DNA of 64,000 nucleotides from Malachius bipustulatus (Eukaryota > Arthropoda > Insecta > Coleoptera > Melyridae). The notes beneath the pieces are model-generated. The model had not been told where the DNA came from. It did not search any database and worked only from the letters and a program-made list of their open reading frames with translations. Position 1 is the first letter of the stretch. Every line of letters starts with the position of its first letter. Made by a program: the position numbers and the translations under genes. This document shows, one piece after another, positions 43,668 to 53,840 of the stretch. The stretch spans positions 10,729,507-10,793,506 of the forward strand of contig OU342632.1 in the NCBI GenBank assembly GCA_910589415.1, given 5' to 3'.

Positions 43668-44519
43668 TACAGGGTGTCAATTTGTAAACTTGCCACCCAC
43701 AAATTCTTCCTTGAAAAATCATTTTCAAAGAAATCCCGGAACAGGTAATTTTTTAAATTTAATTTATGTTCTATCGACGTAAAAAAGTTTTATACAGGGT
43801 GCTTCTTGATTCAGTAATGACAACATTGTCTATTTTTTAAATGGGACACCCTGTATATTATTACATTTTCAGATTGTCTGAGAAAATCCAGTAAAAGCGT
43901 TTTTTACAGTTTCAGTTTAAATTGAGTACGTTATGAGTTATAAACAAGTGAAAATCGCAATTTTCCATTTTGAAAGCAGTGTACATCGGACATGGCCGAA
44001 ATATCGAAAAACGGCTTACATGTCCCTATCTTAACTTTTCAAGCGGTATCCTATGATGTAGATGAAACTTTTATACAGGGTGATCAAAAGTCTGATAATT
44101 TTCGTCACCCTCTATGAAAATTTCATCCACACAATAGGATACCGCTTGAAAAGTTAAGATAGAGACACGTAAGCCGTTTTCCGATATCTTGAGCCGTTCT
44201 CGATGTAAGCTGCTTTGAAAATGAAAAACTGCGATTTTCATTTGTTTATAACTCGTAAGCTACTCAGTTTAAACTGCAACTGTGAAAACAATTTTCATTG
44301 GAATTCCTCAGACAATCTGAAATTGTATTAATATACAGGTTGTCCCATTCAAAAAAATAGACCATATCGTCGTTACTGGTCAAGGAACACCCTGTTTAAA
44401 AATTTTTACGTCAATAGAACATAAATTACATTAACAAATTTACCTGTTTCGGGATGTCTTTGAAAAAAATTTTCAAGGATGAATTCGGGGGTGGCAAGTT
44501 TTCAAATTGACACCCTGTA
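43668..44519. mobile_element. 852-bp modular foldback, nested TACAGGGTG units
   Basis: The ends TACAGGGTGTCAATTTGTAA and TTTTCAAATTGACACCCTGTA are inverted and the arms (about 420 bp) pair throughout. Inside each arm sits a small unit: 43793-43856 (TACAGGGTGCTTCTTGATTC to CACCCTGTA) and its mirror at 44335-44395. At the axis lies another TACAGGGTGATCAAAAG (44076) facing GTCACCCTCTATG (44104). AAACAAGTGAAAATCGCAAT near 43942 and its mirror at 44234 are shared with 20400-20540. Confidence 0.85.
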
Positions 44520-44679
44520 TAATTCATTGTATGCAGTGTTATTAATGGCTTTCTTTTGTTGTTCCGTATAGGCATAAACAGATACTTCTATATTTCTCTA
44601 TATTTTACTAATATTTACTACTAATACTAAAGTCCTGCTTTTGAATTGAATAAGCTATGTTAATAAATAAATATTACTT

Positions 44680-44935
44680 TATACAGGGTTGCTCATTAGT
44701 GCGGCAAAGTAGCTTTACTACTAGAATTTCAAATAATAATAATAAAAAGCAAATTCCGTTAGACCATGTTTGACTCGCCCTATTTTCTAAAAATATTTTT
44801 GTATATACAGGGTGTTTCGTAAGACGAGGATGAACCTGACATACATTTTTTTAAATGGGACACCCCATATATTATTGCATTTTCAGATTGTCTGGGAAAA
44901 TGTAATAACAATGGCATGTGGAGAAAAATATTAAG
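44680..44935. repeat. fragments of TACAGGGTG-class elements
   Basis: TACAGGGTTGCTCATTAGTG is at 44681; TACAGGGTGTTTCGTAAGAC is at 44806, followed by AAATGGGACACCCCATATAT and TTTTCAGATTGTCTGGGAAA, words of the 43668-44519 family in the same order as its left arm. There is no matching right arm. Confidence 0.6.
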
Positions 44936-46590
44936 TGATATGACAAAGAAAAAGATTTGAAAACCAATAACACTTTATATTTCCCACATTGACATTTCAT
45001 CTTGCAAATAGTGAAATAAAATTGCAAAAGAAAAAAAATAAACGCTGTTGCTATTAAAAATATTAATATTTTTTCTCTAAATCATATCAACTTCATTTTT
45101 TTTCGCAATTATCTTTTACAACATATTTATACGAGTGTAGCATACTTAAGTCCATAATGTATAAGTCAATTTCGTCAAAACTATAATATTTTACATAATC
45201 ATAATAACTTTTTACGATCAGAATAGGTGCACCTCCAAAAAATGATTACAGATTCTGGAGTTTATTCCCAAAGTTTTAGTAAGGTTTCTATCCCATTTAA
45301 GGTAATTATTTTCGAGTTATAACAGGATCGTTAAGTTCTGCTAATCGGGCTATTATTCAAATTAAGATCGACATTATTCAAATTGAGATCAAATTTTAGA
45401 AAATAATATAGCCGTGCCTTGATTTTGATCACCTTAAATTACTTCTGGCAATTAATAATACAGTTTGGTCTTTCCAAGTTTCGGAAATTAACCTCATCCC
45501 TGATTCACACAGGATATGTTTTAATCTTTTATGATTAGGTAATTTGACTATAGTGTTTGGTGTTTCGCGAGCTGCGTTTTTTATGAATGGAATCCAGCTC
45601 GTTGTAAAAATCGGATTTCCTATTGATGATATCTCATTGATTAATATCACCTTTTTTGCATCATTGATATTGACATTAACATTTATTTGAGTAATTAGAA
45701 ATTCCCATACCTATCATTATCAGTATGTAATCTTTATTAACCATCTATACTTAAATACATATCGTATATATATGTATTATTATATTAAATTAATTTCTTT
45801 GGTTACTGTGACGTAAATTTAATGCTATAAATTTCCTCTACGACAACAAAAATTGCTTAATATTTTATTTTGTTATTTTTAATTATACCTACGTAGGAAT
45901 TAGGTACTTACAAGTAGGGATGCAACACAACATGTCCAGGATAAGAATGCCACAGCATGTTGATCTTGTATAGCAGGTATGAAAGTCGACAGAGTCGCTT
46001 AAATAAGCAAAAATAAGTTGCAAATTTTTACGCTCAGGTGTAAAAAAACGGGTCACGTACCATTTTTGGAAATCGAGTATTTTTTTAGATATTTTGGCTT
46101 TCGCAGGTTACACTTTTGTTCATATTTTACACTTTTTAACATTGTTCATTTAAAATGAGAATAATTTTCATTATTTTTTTATGATCAAGGAAGAAGTCCT
46201 TTATCAATGCAAAATTAAAAGTGTGTACTAAAAGCCTAAATATTCCAAATAAATAACAAAAATGTTATATTCCAACGATTTTGATAAAAAAGAATGAAAA
46301 AATAAATATAAAAATATAAAGCGGCACATTTTTTTGCACCTGAGTATGTATATTAAGTAATAATCTGAAAATAAAGAGCTGTTATTATTATTTCTCAGAA
46401 CATTAAAAAAAATTTTTTTTACGGTTTTTGTTTTTAATGTTTTATTCAAAAACCAATTAAGCTAGCCCCAATCCAAACATTTACATATACCTACATAATT
46501 CCGTTATTTGATGTTTCTATAGAAATCGCTTTGACAAGTCGATTTTATTTTTTTATGTCATCTTCTGACGTTTAACATACTTACTTTATT
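44936..46590. other. non-coding; no gene recognised
   Basis: AT-rich unique sequence; open frames here show no domain. Confidence 0.4.
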
Positions 46591-46594
46591 ATAA

Positions 46595-46626
46595 TGACGT
46601 CATTGGTATTTTGGCCAATGACGTCA
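46595..46626. promoter_or_regulatory. paired CRE plus CCAAT motifs, inverted
   Basis: TGACGTCATTGG at 46595-46606 and CCAATGACGTCA at 46615-46626 are exact mirror images 8 bp apart. Each combines a full CREB/ATF palindrome with a CCAAT word. It lies in what would be the long PEPCK intron; mammalian PEPCK is controlled through a CRE. It may instead be the tip of a small hairpin repeat. Confidence 0.35.
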
Positions 46627-47049
46627 TCATCATTTTTTTTTTCAATTGCAACCCTCTATTTTGTTTGAAATGCCATAACTTTTTTGATTTCCGAATATAA
46701 ATGTGAGACTTTAAAAAATGTTCTCCTTAGAAATCGAAAGATCTTCGAAATGGTTATCACCATTATTTGTCATGACAAGACCTTCTTTTAAAAATTAAAT
46801 GTTTCTTTTTTGCGTAAAAAAATAAAATTTAATCGGAAAATATTGCCCTTAAAAATTCCTTTTGCAAGGATGACTCTAAATAAGTAGGGAGTTGCCATAA
46901 AAAAAAATTATGATGCAGTGGCAGTTTTTCATATGAAGTGATGAGTGAAGTGCCACGTCGTCGTCGGGTATTTCTAAATAAACAATCAATTTTTAATTAT
47001 AGGTAAAATCGTGTTAAAATATTCTCTTATCAATAATACTTATTTAATT

Positions 47050-47455
47050 TTTTTGCAAGATCTGGTTAGAATAGATCCGGTCAGCTCGATTTTCTTCTTA
47101 CAAATTCCGGTCAACTCGATTTTTTTTGGCAAGATCCGGTCAACTATAGAATTTTTTTTGCAGGGTCCTGTTAGTCCGAAAATTCGAGCTTTTTTGAGCT
47201 TCTCAAAACCGGACCTTGCAAAAAAATTGAGTTGACTGGACTTTGTCTAATCAGACCTTAAAAATATGGAGCTGACTGAACTTTTGCAAAGATCGACTTT
47301 TCGAATTGGCAAAAATATATTTCGAGCTGACTGAACTTTGTAAAAAAAAAATCCAGCTGATCGGAATTTGCAAAAAAAACAGCTAACGGGATCATGTGAA
47401 AAAAATCTAGCTAACCGGACTTTTGCAAAAATAGAATTTTAGAACTGATCTTAAC
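47050..47455. repeat. degenerate tandem array folded back on itself
   Basis: The left half (47056-47175) repeats a unit of about 35 bp, AAGATCCGGTCAACTCGATT plus a T-run and GC. The right half (47205-47450) carries the complementary unit (TTGAGTTGACTGGACTTTG, AGCTGACTGAACTTTG, AGCTAACCGGACTTTTGC) about seven times. The junction is near 47190. Confidence 0.7.
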
Positions 47456-48290
47456 TTGTTCTGTTTTCTTATGGGCTTTATTGGATTATTATTTTTGAAT
47501 TCAGATTTTTTTCTTACGAAGATTTGCAAATTTATATTTATAATACCTATTATTGTTTGCTAACAATTATTATTGTCTTTATAACACTGGAATTTTTCTT
47601 ACAATTTGCTTTTTTGGGTGCTATAATTAAAAATGTGCTTTTTATAATTTTGTCATTCTTGCTTTCAGTTCTAAGCATGGTGTAACATTATCGTACATCG
47701 TGGTTCTGAAATTTCTTTCCAAATCGAAATTTTATTAACTACTACTTATAAACTCATATGAATTTTTTCTATTGTACACACTCACACACTGTATAAAAAA
47801 TGGAATTTGCGAATCGAAATATTTTAACAAACCGATTTCTATGTATACAGTTATTAGCATAAAAAGTGTTATGCATTTTGGTAATCACAAAAATACCTTT
47901 TAATTGAAATATGTATAATAAATCCAATATCTATGACGCCCATAAAAAAAGAAAACCCATGGATTTTTCGCTAATCTCAAAGGCAAAAGCAATTTGAAAT
48001 TTATTTTTGATTCCATATTGCTTAAAAGTGTTCCAATAATGTTTCGGTTATAAACGATTAGGTATAAACGGTTAGTTTGATTGGATTAACAAAAATATAA
48101 AAACAAAAATTTAAATTTTCTTTTTTTTTATTTTGACAACTAATAATGACTGCTTAAATTTATTTTTAGATTATTATAGGTAGGTACTCAGCATAAAATA
48201 TGAAACTTTTTCCTCATAAGTGAAAATATGCGACATTCCGTGTTAAATTGCAAGACTCTGAAATTTTGGAATCTTATTAATACAGCCTCT
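47456..48290. other. non-coding; no gene recognised
   Basis: AT-rich unique sequence with no supported feature. Confidence 0.4.
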
Positions 48291-48296
48291 ATAGAG

Positions 48297-49608
48297 GGTG
48301 TTAAAAAATAGTGTAAAATATTTGAGGAGATAACAGTATAAACCAAAATAAAGAAATAATAATAAACATGGATCCGCAAATGGACGATTTCGGAGATACG
48401 GAGGATTTTCTCTTTTTTTGAACACTTTGGGTAGGTACCTACACGCATTTTTTAATATGTAGGTACAAACAAACGATAGAAACTTATAAAAAATATCAAA
48501 AAAATTGATAAGGTTATAAAAAACATAAGATGATATACAGGGTGTATTGTAACGTCCGCATAATATTAGCACCACGTGATTCTACATCAAAAACAGAACA
48601 TAAAGTTTTAATACCGTTTAGCTCTAGACCTCAAATAACGAAGTTATCGACCATTGTAGTTTAAATTTGAAGTTTTTTAATACTCAAAAATATTGCTTGA
48701 TATTATTAAAAAATTCTTAAGTAAGAAGTAAAATAGCCAAATTATCCAAAATTTTAGATTTTTTTTGGTAAAAATATAAATAACATTTCAAAACTAGAAA
48801 TTATTTGATTTCCTGAGTTCCAATACTTCCAATCAATATTGCAACTGCGCGTTTTAATTGTTGAATAAAAAATTGAAAAAATAAAAAATCTTAAAAAAAA
48901 TTGCAACATTGACACGTCGCAGCATGACATTTGTCTTGTTGCACCTTTTTTCGATTACATAGCAACGGCACACTATACCAGTGAGGTGACTTCACGTCTA
49001 ATAAGTTATTATCTTAATTTTTATACCAGCGTCAGTGTTGCAAAATTTAAGAACATTAAATTGCCATATCTTAAAATCAGTGTACATCAAGAAAAAACTG
49101 TTGAGAACTTTTTTGTCCTGTTTTTGATGTAGAATCGCGTGGTGCTAATATTATGCGGACGTTACAATACACCCTGTAGAGTAATAATAGAAAAAAATTA
49201 CAAGATTACTCTTTTTTGATTTTTTTTAATTTGGCGGATGTGTGTTAATTTTAATGTGCTTCACTGATTAATAGCCGAATACGATAAAAACATGCAGGTT
49301 TCTGCAAATTAAAAAATAAATCAAAAAAGAATAATTTTGTGATATTTTTTTTACTCTATCATCTTATCTTTTTTATCACCTTATCCAATCTGTTGATTTT
49401 TTTATAAGCTTGCATCGTTTGTTGGTACCTACACAGGTACCTACTAAAAAATGTGTGTACCTACCCCAAATGTAAAAAAAATAACAATTCTCCGTGTCTC
49501 CGAAGCCGTCCATTTGCGAATCCCGATCCATAATGTTTTTATTTATTTTTGTTTTTTTTTTTAGTTCATACTATTATCTCCTCAAATATTTTACACTCTT
49601 TTTTCAAC
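48297..49608. mobile_element. outer foldback containing a nested element
   Basis: TGTAAAATATTTGAGGAGAT (48311) pairs with ATCTCCTCAAATATTTTACA (49575-49594). ATGGATCCGCAAATGGACG (48368) and GGAGATACGGAGGATTTTC pair with GTCCATTTGCGAATCCCGA (49509) and CTCCGTGTCTCC (49491). Its middle received the element 48536-49178. Confidence 0.75.
48536..49178. mobile_element. 643-bp element, TACAGGGTGTATTGTAACG ends
   Basis: TACAGGGTGTATTGTAACGT (48536) and ACGTTACAATACACCCTGTA (49159-49178) are exact inverted ends. Pairing continues through CGCATAATATTAGCACCACG and ATTCTACATCAAAAACAG for about 70 bp, then weakens. Near-identical ends suggest a recent insertion. Confidence 0.85.
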
Positions 49609-49760
49609 AACATGTTTTATCTTTCATGCATAATAGTTAGTTTACATTTACAAGATCTCCATGCTCTGCATCCATATCTTGAACATGTTGAAGAAGTCGT
49701 CGTGCGACGGACCCCTAGACGCGTTGTAATCATTGTCAACCTCCCGATCCCTGCTCCGAA

Positions 49761-49908
49761 AAAAATATAAAAAAAACGGGAAAAAAAGAAGAGAAAAAAG
49801 AAGAAAAAAAAAAGGGGAAAAGGGGGAAAAAAGTAAAAAAAAAAAGAAAAAAGAAAAGGAAAAAGGGAAAGAAAAAAATAAAAAAGGAAAAAAAGGGAAA
49901 AGAAAAAA
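49761..49908 (+). repeat. homopurine tract of about 145 bp
   Basis: From 49761 to 49908 the plus strand is A and G only, apart from a C at 49778 and T at 49833 and 49880, with irregular runs of A and G (GGGGAAAAGGGGGAAAAAAG). It can form intramolecular triplex DNA. Open frames through it (Lys/Arg-rich or Phe-rich) are composition artefacts. Confidence 0.85.
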
Positions 49909-50575
49909 TCACCCATTGCATATAATACATAATATCTTCACGTCATCAAACATCAAACGTTGTAATTTTCCTTTGTAAGTGAGCCTAATTCCACCAAATA
50001 TTTCAAAAATTCGTCAGGTCAAGTAAGGTTTTGCGTCTTTCCCTGCCAAAAGTCTGTGGCTGATGGAGCGAGCGTTCCAATGCCAAAAATACCACATACA
50101 TACAAACATAGGTACATGTTGAAGGTGTACCTTCAACATATACCTGTTGAAACATGTACCCCAAAAGGTGTACATGTTGAAGCTATACCTTCGTACCTAA
50201 CCTAGTGTGTTGCAAAGTTACAATTTTTTATTAAACACATTCTCTTGTTTAGGTATAACCTCCAGCATAAATCAGCATGAAATAAATACCTAAGTAAATC
50301 GGTTTACGTCTTGTAGCGGTCTCTATTTAATTTTATTTATACAACCTAGGTAGGTAGGTATTGCAATATATTAATAATTGCAAAATAAACAAATAAATGA
50401 ACTCTATTGCAGCTAATGCAACTAAAGCAGAAAATTCGTTACCTACGATAACTACACATACGTAGGTACCTAATAGTAGGTAATGTTACATCATCATAAC
50501 GTGTATGTTACATTGATAATTTTTATTTACAATCATAATTTTTAAAGATTCATTTCCTAATACATTTTCGTTGCC
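49909..50575. repeat. non-coding; local repeat at 50105-50185
   Basis: ACATGTTGAAGGTGTACCTT and relatives (TTCAACATATACCTGTTGAA, GTGTACATGTTGAAGC) form overlapping direct and inverted copies at 50113-50185. The rest is AT-rich with many TAGGTACCTA words. Confidence 0.5.
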
Positions 50576-50579
50576 ATCA

Positions 50580-50950
50580 GAATAATTCAAAACAATAAGT
50601 TGGGTTGGCGGCTTGATAAGCGAAGTGTTATCAAACTATCGAGTTCCAAGACTTCCACACCAAGTGCTCTGACTCGTGTCTCGATTGTCGAATGACTCGT
50701 GACGTGAGTCGTGAATAATTAATCTTTGTATCGTAACCTGCAACGCCTCCATCAGTCCCAGTCGACGACAGAGCATACTAATATTGCATCAGCCGAGTAT
50801 AAGGTACCGGCCCGCAAATTCCACCAATCCCGTTCCAGCTAGCGAACGAGCCCACAAGTAGAAACAGCGGAATGACCTTCACAGAGATATTGCAAAGGTC
50901 AGCCTGATGAAACCGCTTATGGGTATCTTGCGAGCCGGTGTTGCCAACTG
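50580..50950 (+). promoter_or_regulatory. GC-richer, promoter-like island
   Basis: A 370-bp stretch without repeats, distinctly less AT-rich than its surroundings. It contains bZIP-like words: TGACTCGTG (50670), and TGACTCGTGACGTGAGTCG (50693-50711), where TGACGTGA resembles a CRE and TGACTC/GAGTC resemble AP-1 halves. A TATAAG match lies at 50798-50803, about 70 bp before the start codon of the candidate exon at 50872. Inference: an internal PEPCK promoter. Confidence 0.35.
50872..50897 (+). CDS. possible third alternative first exon of PEPCK (speculative)
   Basis: ATG at 50872 codes MTFTEILQ plus the bases AG, then AAAG|GTCAGC, an acceptable but weak donor (C at +3). The phase is again 2, so joining to exon 2 would give MTFTEILQRYSTELH. 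The stretch is too short for any composition test, and one in three chance ATG-to-donor distances would have the right phase. The case rests on the surrounding promoter-like island. Confidence 0.22.
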
Positions 50951-51860
50951 ACGAGAAATCTTTATCTTGAATTTTTTAATGAAAAAATAATTCACTACCT
51001 ACTCCTATCAAGTAGAAACGGCTTCAATAATATTTTTTGAAAAGTCAAAAAATTATTGTAGGTATGATCATTTTTAACGACAATTGCCCACCAACTGCTT
51101 ACAGTCCAAAACATAATTATGGGAATTAGGTCAATTAAAAAAAAAGTGAATTTGTGAAAAACTAGCTCTATATAATTCGTTCGTTGCTCGCATTATAAGG
51201 TACCTATTACAGCATGCGATTGGCTGAAATATAACAAATTATTTTACTAAAAATTTTATTTATAAAATTTGTTATTAAAACAAAGAACACTGTCTCCTAA
51301 AAAAACCGCTGGAGCCAATTATTGAGGGTTACCTATGTGTTGGAAAAAAATTGAAATGTAAGAAGATATGGGTACCACAGATACATTTCTCAGTCCAGGA
51401 CGCGGATATATTGTATATCCGTGGTCCAGGAAGATATTTTTCTGAATATCGAGTACCTACCTGCTATTTGATCAATTTAAAGACTATGTTATTCGAACCA
51501 GTACGATGTGGTCGTGCGTGATGCAAGATATAAGAACTTCAAGGAGTTGAGCATCCGCTGTATTATTATCTTTCGAGTTGCAAACAATAATTAGTGTATT
51601 TGATTGCTGAAGGATGAAGAGACTCCCGACAATTTGCAATGCATATTTTTCTATATACCTAGGCGTTGGTACAGAAATAACTAGCTTGAAGATGAGAAGT
51701 CAGCAATAACTAATTACATATATTTCAAAGATTAAATAAATATAGAGGAAAATGTACTGGAAGGATTCTTATAATAAAATATTTAAAAAAAATCACAACA
51801 AGACGGAGGTTCGCTAAAATATTATTAAGGAATTACGCCGTGCGTTTTGTTTTTATAATA
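50951..51860. other. non-coding; no gene recognised
   Basis: AT-rich. A short palindrome, CGGATATATTGTATATCCG, at 51394-51412 is the only structure noted. Confidence 0.4.
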
Positions 51861-51867
51861 ATATATA

Positions 51868-52025
51868 GTTCTCTGAACGACACAAGACACAACCTCTATG
51901 GTCTGGTGAAGTCATGCATGTAGATGTGTGTTTTTATTGATATGGCAGACTGATGAGCTGAAATTATGGTGAAACGTCGATGTCTATCTTCACCACACCA
52001 TCTGAGGTTTTATCGTTCAGAGAAC
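51868..52025. mobile_element. 158-bp MITE, GTTCTCTGAACGA ends
   Basis: GTTCTCTGAACGA (51868) and TCGTTCAGAGAAC (52013-52025) are inverted. AACCTCTATGGTCTGGTGAAG pairs with CTTCACCACACCATCTGAGGTT. No coding capacity. Confidence 0.75.
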
Positions 52026-53035
52026 GTCATTGATGTATAATGATTTTATGTTACCTAAACAATTCGTTTCTCTTCGATTACTAAATAAATTGTTGTTAAA
52101 ACGCAACTCCAATATTAAAACTGACCGACTTTTTCTTAACATCGGTGGTAGCAGTGGACAAATGGCAAAAAAAATCAGATCGGGCGCAATGAAAGTGGAA
52201 AGCTGGTAAAAAGTGGGCCTAAAAATTGGTTTGACACAAATATCAAAATCATAAAAATTATCGAATTAGGTATACATATCGATATTTCCAGCAGAGCAAC
52301 AGCGATACTCAAGTGATACAAATGGAAAACACTACTTAATAACAACGATAGGTAATTAAGAGCACAGGACACTCCAGTTCGGCATCAATAATAATCGTTA
52401 AAAAGCCATACTTACAATAATTAAATAGGTACTGTTACTGATCAATGATCATAATCATACTATCGAAAATCGTATTGGAAATAAAAAATTATACGTACCT
52501 AATAAACAAATGATTGTTTATAATTAATTTTAATATTTTTTATAATTAATTATGATTTTTATAACAGTAAATAAAATTGAGTACTGATACTGAAGTGGCC
52601 TGCTAGTTGCTGTCTGAGAGGGGATATTTTAAAATTACATGTCAGTTGTTGTTAAGGCGTAAATTGGGTAAAATCTAAGTCAAGATGAAACACAATGTAA
52701 CATAATGTATATGAATATAAAACTAGAGGGTTCCGGTTCCCTACCAACTAATCTTTTTGGTGTTGATGAATTTTTGATTTGATTGATTTGAAGGAGGTAT
52801 AAATAGTTATAGTTACCTCAGTGTTATTTAATCACCAATCATATACGAATATAAGCAACAAAGTAAAGTAAACGTTGACAATATCAATATAAGCTTTAAG
52901 CCCATCATTGAACTTTCTTGTCAATCGAATAGCTATTCAAGTTATTTACAACTTTATATACTTGTAAAGTTAAGCACCAGACTCTTTGGGATTAAAAAAT
53001 TATCCTTATGAAGATATCTTTCTGTCTTGAACTAC
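52026..53035. other. non-coding; no gene recognised
   Basis: AT-rich unique sequence with no supported feature. Confidence 0.4.
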
Positions 53036-53039
53036 TTAC

Positions 53040-53840
53040 ATGCTATTACAAGAGTAAAGTTACCTGGTTTTACAAATAAATACTTATAAAGATAAGTAAA
53101 ATATGTTAAATCCCATAAATATTTAATAAGAACCTATTAATTGAAACTGGCTGCTTGTAACTAGGTTTTTTTTTTCATATTTTCCAACTAGGAATTCCAA
53201 GTTTTCCAAAATAACAAACATTTATCTAACTTAGAAAATGTAAAGGTTTAATTTACCTGCAAATAATAAACAAAAACGAAGTTCTACGAAAAACTAAAAA
53301 AAAGACCTAGAAATGCTCATCAAATTATGGTTCCAAAACTAGTGTGTTGTGTTTCAAATTTTGGGCTAAGAACTTTTTCTAACGAAACTTCTCAATATAC
53401 ATTAGTATCAATATTATATTCATGTACAAAATATACATAATCACAAAATATGATATTATTCTTATATCAACAGTATTATGTTGAAACCTATTTTGTGTAT
53501 TTGAAAGTTTCGTTAGAAAAAATTTTTCGCCCAAAGTTTGAAGCGCGCTACTTTTAGAACCATTAGTTTTGATGAGCACTTTTGTTCGTTTTTTTTTACT
53601 TTTTCATATGAACTTATTCTTGTGCATTATTTGCGGACAAATTAAAACTTTCTATTTTATAATTTTGTTAAATATTTGTATGAAATTTTGGACAGCTTGG
53701 AACTTGGAAAATTTGGAAAAACCCTACTTCAAAGCAGCCAGTTACCTTAAATATTTAGGGGATTTAACCTACTTATCTTCAATAAATATTTCTTTGTAAA
53801 ACCCCATTAACTTTACTTTTGTGTAAGTCAATATTTATAA
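53040..53840. mobile_element. foldback element, axis near 53445
   Basis: Arms pair: AAGTTACCTGGTTTTACAAA (53057) with TTTGTAAAACCCCATTAACTT (53792), AACTGGCTGCTTGTAACTAG (53145) with AAAGCAGCCAGTTA (53731), TTTCTAACGAAACTT (53375) with AAGTTTCGTTAGAAA (53505). Complementarity is about 80% by eye. The ends lack TACAGGGTG. Confidence 0.7.

Noticed and set aside
49733..49978. Open frame with a Lys/Arg-rich product, and a Phe-rich frame on the other strand
   Set aside because: Both result from the homopurine tract. There is no domain, no splice context, and composition alone explains the open frames.
50105..50185. CRISPR-like spaced repeats
   Set aside because: Copies are overlapping, unequal and partly inverted, with no regular spacers; the genome is an animal nucleus.
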